Made by a program: the position numbers and the translations under genes. Of a DNA stretch of 64,000 nucleotides, positions 58,223 through 64,000 are shown piece by piece. The notes below the pieces were generated by a model. It did not search any database. It was not told the origin of the DNA and saw only the letters and a program-made list of their open reading frames with translations. Where the stretch lies: contig NW_024732415.1 in assembly GCF_018991925.1 (NCBI RefSeq), positions 3,240,981 to 3,304,980 of the forward strand, given 5' to 3'. The stretch is from Homarus americanus. Lineage: Eukaryota > Arthropoda > Malacostraca > Decapoda > Nephropidae. Each line of letters opens with the position of its first letter. Position 1 is the first letter of the stretch.

Positions 58223-58223
<1 letters not shown>
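58150..58223 (+). mobile_element. tRNA-like SINE head before (TAA)n, tentative
   Basis: AGGCGGCATGGTCTTGAAAG and CTTGGTTTTGATCTCGGA resemble an eroded tRNA with degenerate A and B boxes, ending GGGCGTG immediately before a (TAA)n tract, a layout typical of tRNA-SINEs with simple-repeat tails. No cloverleaf can be drawn, so it is not a tRNA gene. Confidence 0.4.

Positions 58224-58293
<70 letters not shown>
58224..58293. repeat. (TAA)n microsatellite
   Basis: Pure TAA, about 70 bp. Confidence 0.96.
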
Positions 58294-58296
<3 letters not shown>

Positions 58297-58845
58297 TCAT
58301 ATAATAATAATAATCTTCATAGAATAAAACACAAAATATATTCATTTATACTCCCAGGAAAAACAGCAAATCCTACTACACTGTCCTGGGAGGAGAGCAA
58401 ACCCAAACTGCATTTCCTAGGCCATCCTGGGAAGAAAAAAAAACATTACGTTCAATGGAGGAAATGGAGAGAGGAAACCCATGCTTGTGGGGCTAGGATG
58501 AACAAGGCAGCAGGGTCAAGAAATATAGCCGGTTGTCGATGTATCAGGGAAAAGGGAATTTGTGATTTATGTTGTTTACTGTAATAATAATAATAATATA
58601 ATGATAAATCACTATAGAATAATAACGAATATATATATATACTACGGTAGAAGGAGTTACCAATCAAGGCCCACTCCATGTATGTATTAGCTGGCAGAGG
58701 TTCACACACGGGACCACCAGAGAGTGAGTCAGTCAGTGGTGGTGGTGGTGGTGGTTCCTTCATGACTCATCAGAATCAATCTCTCTCTCAGGCTGATGTA
58801 ACTACAAGGTGAACTACATTACCATAGCACCTCCTAATGATTACT
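58294..58845. other. Mixed unique sequence
   Basis: Two TCCTGGGAGGAGAGCAAACC/TCCTGGGAAGAAAA words near 58385 and 58425, short TAA and GGT runs. A 103-codon minus frame (58452-58763) has no product I can name. Confidence 0.5.
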
Positions 58846-58906
58846 AGTCTATCTATTTATCTGTCTATCTATCTGTCTGTCTATCTATCTATCTATCTAT
58901 CTATCC
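58846..58906. repeat. (CTAT)n microsatellite with CTGT variants
   Basis: CTAT/CTGT tetramers for about 60 bp. Confidence 0.92.
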
Positions 58907-59344
58907 TCTATCCATCACATGCTCAGGACAGATCGAGGGAAGCAGGAAATTGAGAGAACACAGGAAATGGTCAACTCGGAAACTGAATAAAGAAGAGAAT
59001 TGGAAGACAGATGGAGAGAACAACAGGTGGAGTGAGAGTGAAGGGATAAATAGGAATAAGAGAAACGTGATAAATAGGAAGAGTATATCAGTGTTAATTA
59101 AAATAACCGAATTTGTTGTTATCTTTGTTTTAATTTATATAAACTTATTATTTCCGGGTTTTGTAAGATATTTTTAGACGTGAGAGAATTATAGACCCGG
59201 AATTAGACAGTAGATTATATTCTTCTTCTTCTTCTCCCAGTAATTAGTTAGAGAAATAGGCAAGATATCGTGAACGTACACCATAACCTAGGGTACACAG
59301 GGCGGGGTGTACATGAGGTGTGAGGGGCGTGTAAACATGTCACT
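58907..59344. other. Unique sequence, nothing seen
   Basis: Short TTC run near 59222. No gene. Confidence 0.5.
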
Positions 59345-59446
59345 GGTGGCCCTCAACACTGGGGGGTCGGTGTCATGGTCTCACCTGAGTCTTGAGTTCA
59401 CTGATTCCCGGTTCGAATTCCCAGGTGAGATTTTTTTTTTTAATTG
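59345..59446 (+). mobile_element. tRNA-like remnant followed by poly-T, tentative
   Basis: GGTCGGTGTCATGGTCTCAC then GATTCCCGGTTCGAATTCCC gives a B-box-like GGTTCGAATTC, but the T-stem pairs poorly, so no functional tRNA. A T10 run follows. Confidence 0.4.
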
Positions 59447-59464
59447 TTGGGATGGTAACTACGA

Positions 59465-59640
59465 CTAACTGGGGAATTGACTGTCTGACTGATTGACTGA
59501 CTGGCTACTTGACTGATTCATTTCCTGATTCGTTGACTGACTGGCTACTTGACTGATTCATTGACTGACTGGCTACTTGACTGATTCATTGCCTGATTCA
59601 TTGATGGCTGACTCACCGATGACTGATTACCTGACTGGCT
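59465..59640. repeat. GACTGATTCATTGACTGACT minisatellite
   Basis: Units of GACTGACTGGCTACTTGACT and GATTCATT recur about five times with lengths of 28-40 bp, built from GACT/GATT tetramers. Confidence 0.82.
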
Positions 59641-60116
59641 GATATAAACACACACTGAAGCAGCTTATAAATTATTCGTGTCACCCTTGATATTTCCCCT
59701 CCCTCCCTCCATCCTCTCCCCTTGCCTCCTCTCATCCCCTCTCCTCCTCCTCCTCCCTATACCCCTCCTCCTCTCCTCGTCCACCAGGCGATGGGTGGTG
59801 ACGTGTTCAAACTGAGTCAATGGAACTATGACTAAAAGTTAACAGTTAAATTGGCCCCAAAATTGCTCTGAGACTCTACACTAACTAGACACGTGTTCTC
59901 TCCTCCGACAGTTGCGAAAAAGGCAACAAAAACAATTACACTTTTGAGAACTGGACGACTAGGGTATTTTTTTTCTTTTTTCTTTTTTTTACGCGTGGGA
60001 AAAAAATTTTGGGCATTGATTTTTTTTTTTTTTGGAATTACAAGAAATGACGAAACTTGTGATAAAATTTTAATGAAATACCAAGGATTATGTGAAGAGC
60101 AGTACTCCCTTACAAG
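59641..60116. other. Pyrimidine-rich then unique sequence
   Basis: C/T-rich at 59695-59785; T runs at 59968-59990 and 60020-60033. No gene seen. Confidence 0.5.
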
Positions 60117-60168
60117 GTTATCTCACGTGATGATTAAACACGGTAACATAACCTAACCTAACCGCTCC
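60117..60168 (+). mobile_element. Solitary arm of the CCTAA-containing MITE
   Basis: GGTTATCTCACGTGATGATT, AAACACGGTAACATAACCTA and ACCTAACC match the left arm at 14240-14280. No partner arm was found downstream. Confidence 0.55.
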
Positions 60169-60224
60169 CACTGGTCAATTATGCACAATCAATGATGCAA
60201 CAGTGAGTGAGTAATTCTTAGACA

Positions 60225-60225
<1 letters not shown>

Positions 60226-60299
<74 letters not shown>
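60226..60299. repeat. (GT)n-(GA)n compound microsatellite
   Basis: GT at 60226-60243 passes directly into GA at 60244-60299. Confidence 0.96.
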
Positions 60300-60301
<2 letters not shown>

Positions 60302-60492
60302 AACAGTCGTGCCTCGTGTGTCAGCTTGGTCATATAACTCATAAGTATTAACTTGAGTTTCTGTTTTGATCTCAACACACCCAACAGTGATGAACTAATG
60401 TCTCTAAGTCAACCAACGCCTTCATTACTCACCTGTAGACGGGGCACAAAAATTATCATCAAAACCAGTTGTATGGTCTTACGTAATAACTA
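60300..60492. other. Unique sequence, nothing seen
   Basis: No notable pattern. Confidence 0.5.
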
Positions 60493-60720
60493 GGTAAGGA
60501 TTTGCAAGAACGCAGATTTCTAGATATAAATACTATGTTAGGATTTATAAGAACGTTTTTGATGATGTAAATATTAAGGAAGGATTTGTAAGAACGTATA
60601 CGAATATTCCTAGATCCAAATATTAATTAATGATTTATAAGAACGAATATTGTCGGCTATCTAACCTCACGTATTTCAGAAGTAGACGTTATTTAAGAGC
60701 TTGCAATAACGTGTATGTAA
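60493..60720. repeat. Degenerate GGATTTRTAAGAACG tandem repeat
   Basis: GGATTTGCAAGAACG, GGATTTATAAGAACG, GGATTTGTAAGAACG, TGATTTATAAGAACG and GAGCTTGCAATAACG start about 41-65 bp apart, each followed by TAAATATTA-like DNA: about five decayed units. Confidence 0.7.
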
Positions 60721-61015
60721 TGAATAAATGATCTATATTTCTCTTTAAATCACCTGGTAATTACTCTATATGTAGCGTGTATTACCCAATATGTACCGGT
60801 ACTCATGTTTCTGATCACAGTTTTGGATTCGAACATAACTTGGTGAAATAGGAAGTAACTTTAGCGTCAAATTTATTTCATCGAGATCTTCAAACACAGT
60901 CCAAGATCAAACTAGATTCCATCTTTTACCCTTTGAACAAAACAACAAAAATAAAATCCCATTTGACACTACGAAGCACTGCCAAATAAACATAGGTATG
61001 TAGAGAATGCTTGAA
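60721..61015. other. Unique sequence, nothing seen
   Basis: No notable pattern. Confidence 0.5.
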
Positions 61016-61090
61016 GAGTAGGAGGAGGAAGAAGAGGAGGATAAAGAGGAGGTGGAGGAGGAGAAGCAAAAAAAAGTACAAGAGAGATAT
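61016..61090. repeat. GGA/GAA polypurine tract
   Basis: AGGAGGAAGAAGAGGAGG words; the Ser/Leu minus-strand frames over it are by-products. Confidence 0.8.
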
Positions 61091-61427
61091 ATGGGAAGAT
61101 AAATAAGCAAGGCGTGAAGATGATAAGACGATTAATCCAACAGAGGATCTCAGACTCACATTGTTGAGAGTTCTGTCCCACACTCACTCTTCTCTCTCTC
61201 TCTCGTGTGTGTGGTTCTATGTTCGTCTAGTTAATTTTTCTGTCTCCTGTTTCTTGATTTATATGTTTAATATTTAGTTATGTCTTTATTTATTTATTTA
61301 TGGGCTCATTTGTCTCTATATTTCTCATATTTGATTTTTTTATTTATTTATTTATTTTTATTATTTTATTATGGGTTTTAATAAGGCATTTGTTGTGTTA
61401 AAGTTACTAAAGATGTTATGCAGAGAT

Positions 61428-61429
<2 letters not shown>
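61091..61429. other. AT-rich unique sequence
   Basis: TTTATTTATTTATG words near 61288 and 61340. No gene. Confidence 0.5.
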
Positions 61430-61472
<43 letters not shown>

Positions 61473-61585
61473 TTCACCTGACTCCGATAAGACTGAACAA
61501 CAAAGGTTTTAATCAACTTTTCCCAACACCTGGTAAACGAGAACATCAACCTGCACGCCTCACTCTGCCTCTCACCATTACATTG

Positions 61586-61633
<48 letters not shown>

Positions 61634-61650
61634 ACACACACACACACACT
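61430..61650. repeat. (CT)n-(CA)n and separate (CA)n tract
   Basis: CT at 61432-61458 runs into CA at 61459-61470. A second CA tract with one CTCA interruption is at 61590-61649. Confidence 0.92.
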
Positions 61651-61776
61651 ATTGACACACCCGGAGGACATTGGTTGATGATAATGTCTCACACTGTGTT
61701 TATAGGCACAACGCAAACTTTATCACCCACCAACATTTAGACAAATCTCCGCCAGTGTTATCAGACTAGGCCATTA

Positions 61777-62015
61777 TTGTTATTGTTGTTATTATTGTTT
61801 TGTATTATTATTGTTTTCATCTTTATCGTTAGTAGTAGAAGTAGTAGTAATAGTAGTAGTAGTAATAGGGGTTATTTTTGCTATTATTATTATTGTTGGT
61901 ATTGTTGTTGTTGTTATTACTATTCTTCTTCTTCTTCTTCTTCTTATTATTATTATTATTATTATTAGTAGTAGTAGTAGTAGTAGTAGTAGTCGTAGTA
62001 GTAGTAGTAGAAGTT
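61777..62015. repeat. Trinucleotide mosaic: TTG, TTA, TAG, TTC
   Basis: Successive runs of GTT/TTA, TAG, TTA/TTG, TTC, TTA and TAG triplets for 240 bp; frames are homopolymeric by-products. Confidence 0.9.
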
Positions 62016-62242
62016 ATTTATTGTAACGTCTTATTTTCTGTCTAGTTTCGTGTGCATCAATTTATTTATATATTTTCATTATATTTCGTCATTTATCTAA
62101 TTATATAACTGAAGAAATTATTTAACACCGTATAAATTATGACACTAAAATTCATCTCAGTATAGAAGACAAACACAGACCAACAGGATTAATGTATATA
62201 TTGCCCTTAACCTGTAGAGGACTGTGGGTTACGGGGGAAATG
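62016..62242. other. AT-rich unique sequence, nothing seen
   Basis: No notable pattern before the inverted-repeat element. Confidence 0.5.
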
Positions 62243-62441
62243 CTGTAAACCCTCTCAATACCGGACTAATGCTTGTAAGTTCTGTCCGATATTGGGAGTA
62301 TTCTGTTAATGAGAATATCCATTAATGAGATGTCTGCTATTGAGAGGGTTTACTGTATCCATTACTTTAGTGACAAGTCCGGTATTGAGAGGGTTTTCTA
62401 TATTACTTTAGTGAGAAGTTCGTTATTGAGATATACTTGTA
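62243..62441. mobile_element. Pogo-like inverted-terminal-repeat element with extra right ends
   Basis: CTGTAAACCCTCTCAATACC at 62243 is matched, inverted, by TATTGAGAGGGTTTACTGTA ending at 62357, giving a 115-bp core. Two further right-end-like words follow: GTCCGGTATTGAGAGGGTTT at 62377 and GTTCGTTATTGAGATATAC at 62418, spaced about 42 bp and each preceded by ATTACTTTAGTGA. Ends rich in ACCTCTCAATA/GGAC are known from pogo/Tigger-type elements in the Tc1-mariner superfamily; that assignment is by motif only. Confidence 0.6.
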
Positions 62442-62450
62442 TAATAATAA

Positions 62451-62453
<3 letters not shown>

Positions 62454-62493
<40 letters not shown>
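62454..62493. repeat. (CT)n microsatellite
   Basis: Pure CT, 40 bp. Confidence 0.95.
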
Positions 62494-62497
<4 letters not shown>

Positions 62498-62667
62498 TTC
62501 ACCAATTCCAGCTGCCTTAATCACCAACCCCCCCCTCCCTCCATCCTCCACCGCCTCACTTGCCGTCAACTGTGGCCAAAGTCGTAAACTCACACATTCG
62601 GACACGCTGTAAAATCACTCGTCGGGACGCGTTCCTACCACGTTACAGATTCTTAGATGGTTGTATA

Positions 62668-62720
62668 AAGGTTAGGCTAGCTTAGGTTAGGTTAGGTTAG
62701 GTTAGGCTAGGTCAGGTTAG
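62668..62720. repeat. (TTAGG)n telomere-like tract
   Basis: Four exact TTAGG units at 62683-62702 flanked by CTAGG/CTTAGG variants, in the opposite orientation to the array at 2773. Confidence 0.85.
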
Positions 62721-63124
62721 TACGTTAATTCTGAGATGCGTTAGCCAGCTCTATGAATGGTTTTCCTGACTCACTGGGTAATTATTAGAAGGTTTTGAAG
62801 AGAATTTACCGTGGAGCCTTATTCCTAATTCATGAAGCGCCTCTAATTTATTACAGTCTTAGTGCAATTATGGCGCCATATTGGAATATACATACGTAAA
62901 TAATGAGAGAACAAACCCGGTTATCATACAGTCTATTTACTAATCTGACGCCATATTGGATGCTCTAGTTACCTCGTAGCTTACAGTATGTGAGGAAGTT
63001 GACACGCTCTCACACCTCCAATTAAGGTCAGAAAAAAAACAGGTGAGAATCATTGAGAAGAGAAAGCATCCAAAATGGCTTCGAAGGCACACTGAGCCTA
63101 TATACGTGTCACTGAAACGGGAAA
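62721..63124. other. Unique sequence with paired GCCATATTGGA words
   Basis: GGCGCCATATTGGAAT near 62874 and GACGCCATATTGGATG near 62948. No gene seen. Confidence 0.5.
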
Positions 63125-63300
63125 TGGGAAGTGAGTGGTATGGGGGGGAGGAGATGGGAGTGAGGGGAGATGGGAGTGAGGGGAGATAGATTAGGTATGA
63201 AGAGATAAATAGAGTGTGGGTAAATATGATAGGGATGAGATGAGATGGGGGTGAGGGGAGATTGATAGAGTAAAGGGGTGATTAGGGGCTCAGGGGAGAG
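63125..63300. repeat. GGGGAGATGGGAGTGAG purine repeat
   Basis: GAGGGGAGATGGGAGTGAGG-type units, three or four clear copies and degenerate ones beyond. Confidence 0.75.
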
Positions 63301-63600
63301 GAGAGCGTTGGGGAGATATGGTTGGAATGAATTGAGATGGGGTGACTAAGACGTGTACGGATGAAAGGAACTGAATAAGGTGAATGGAGATGAATGGAGT
63401 CTAGGATAGTGATGGGGGATGGATGGGGTGAGACTCTATGTGTTGGGGGGGGTGGGGTGACAAACAATTTTCACTCCGTCATAACCTCTCGTTCTCCTCG
63501 TGATTGTATCGTTCCTTTATGAGTTCTGGCGCTCAATAAAGAAAACATAAACAGGTTGAGTTATAGATCTTACCCACATAATTCCCCCGTTTGGCAACTC
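63301..63600. other. Purine-biased unique sequence
   Basis: G run at 63443-63456. No gene seen. Confidence 0.5.
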
Positions 63601-63735
63601 GAACCAACACGCGCTATGATTGGTCGACGGTCGGAATGATTTTTTTGTTTTCTTATTTTTCTCTATAAGCTGAATGATGATTGGTGGAAATTTAATTGTT
63701 GAGTACGTAAGGCTGATTACTCATTGGTTGGACGG
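63601..63735 (-). promoter_or_regulatory. Cluster of three inverted CCAAT motifs, tentative
   Basis: ATTGG (CCAAT on the minus strand) is at 63619-63623, 63680-63684 and 63723-63727, with CTATAAG at about 63663. Clustered CCAAT boxes are a known promoter feature bound by NF-Y, but no adjoining gene is visible and chance is quite possible. Confidence 0.25.
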
Positions 63736-64000
63736 CAGGTTATGACCTCAGGTGCCTGGTGCCATCGAAAAACAATGCCCCCATTTTTTATTTATTTTTG
63801 GTATATCTAACAATTTAAAATCTTGGCATATTTTTTGTCGTTGTATATTTTGAGTAAATACATACACCATCATGAGTTATTAGACTACACGGTAACTATA
63901 TATCCCGGACAAATATTTACCATTTTATACATTGATGCACATTTATTTCAATAGTGGATCGTACACGTGACGTAAACAGACCGATATTAAACCAATAAAT
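63736..64000. other. AT-rich unique sequence to the window end
   Basis: No repeat or gene seen. Confidence 0.5.

Overview
This is eukaryotic, non-coding, extremely repeat-dense DNA, most likely from an arthropod and, by its texture, a decapod crustacean. Three things point there. Interstitial runs of CCTAA/TTAGG, the usual arthropod telomere pentamer, recur at 2773-3265, 14265-14385, 20568-20590, 36530-36700, 46873-46890, 60141-60156 and 62683-62720. Microsatellites (CT, GT/CA, TAA, TAG, TATG) appear every few hundred bases and reach 200 bp. The only recognisable protein-coding remnant is the C-terminal end of a jockey/CR1-like non-LTR retrotransposon reverse transcriptase (39258-39825), with an in-frame stop and a frameshift. 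Species cannot be decided from the sequence. I found no convincing host protein-coding exon, no rRNA, no intact tRNA and no prokaryotic feature. Nearly all open frames of 60-280 codons lie inside tandem repeats or low-complexity polypurine/polypyrimidine DNA.

Layout. 1-6700: GAT/GGT array, long CT and TA microsatellites, a 7-copy compound array of a 46-bp core with telomere-like pentamers (2773-3265), then polypyrimidine DNA. 6700-13000: microsatellites, a 45-bp minisatellite (8833-9311), a minus-strand retroelement 3' end (8652-8728), two tRNA-derived SINE copies (10270-10489, 12842-12990) and a 34-bp repeat. 13400-16100: 21-bp repeat, inverted-repeat MITE (14218-14456), 63-bp minisatellite carrying perfect AGGTCA DR1 pairs, and an 18-bp minisatellite with 178-bp higher-order structure. 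18790-19927: a 33-bp satellite of about 34 units, the largest single-family array. 20500-25900: a second MITE and mostly unique DNA with a diverged duplication at 25193/25663. 25900-30300: pyrimidine-rich DNA, CA/GT tracts, a 24-bp minisatellite and a G-rich 30-bp array. 30800-39250: mixed unique DNA, SINE copies at 31478 and 34412, a 200-bp GT tract and decayed tandem duplications. 39258-40151: LINE remnant whose 3' tail runs into (TTA)n then (CA)n. 40400-42000: low-complexity purine then pyrimidine blocks. 42100-45280: relatively unique DNA with a scattered degenerate motif and a SINE copy. 45300-57000: further minisatellites (30-bp at 48495, AGGTCA-rich at 50945, GGT-rich at 52621, ACGTCA-rich 33-bp at 54522, G-rich at 56156). 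57101-57760: an inverted-repeat element with a GT/CA interior. 57760-64000: tRNA-like remnants, a solitary MITE arm, a pogo-like inverted-terminal-repeat element at 62243, and a unique end with three inverted CCAAT motifs.

How the parts relate. No gene pathway is present. The links are between mobile elements and repeats: the LINE family's 3' end ends in (TTA)n and is found three times fused to (CA/GT)n tracts, which suggests that retrotransposition seeded several microsatellites. Most TTAGG-like tracts sit inside inverted-repeat MITEs or the 46-bp array and are not a chromosome end. Three minisatellites have amplified transcription-factor-like half sites (AGGTCA twice, ACGTCA once), which is an observation and not evidence of regulatory function.
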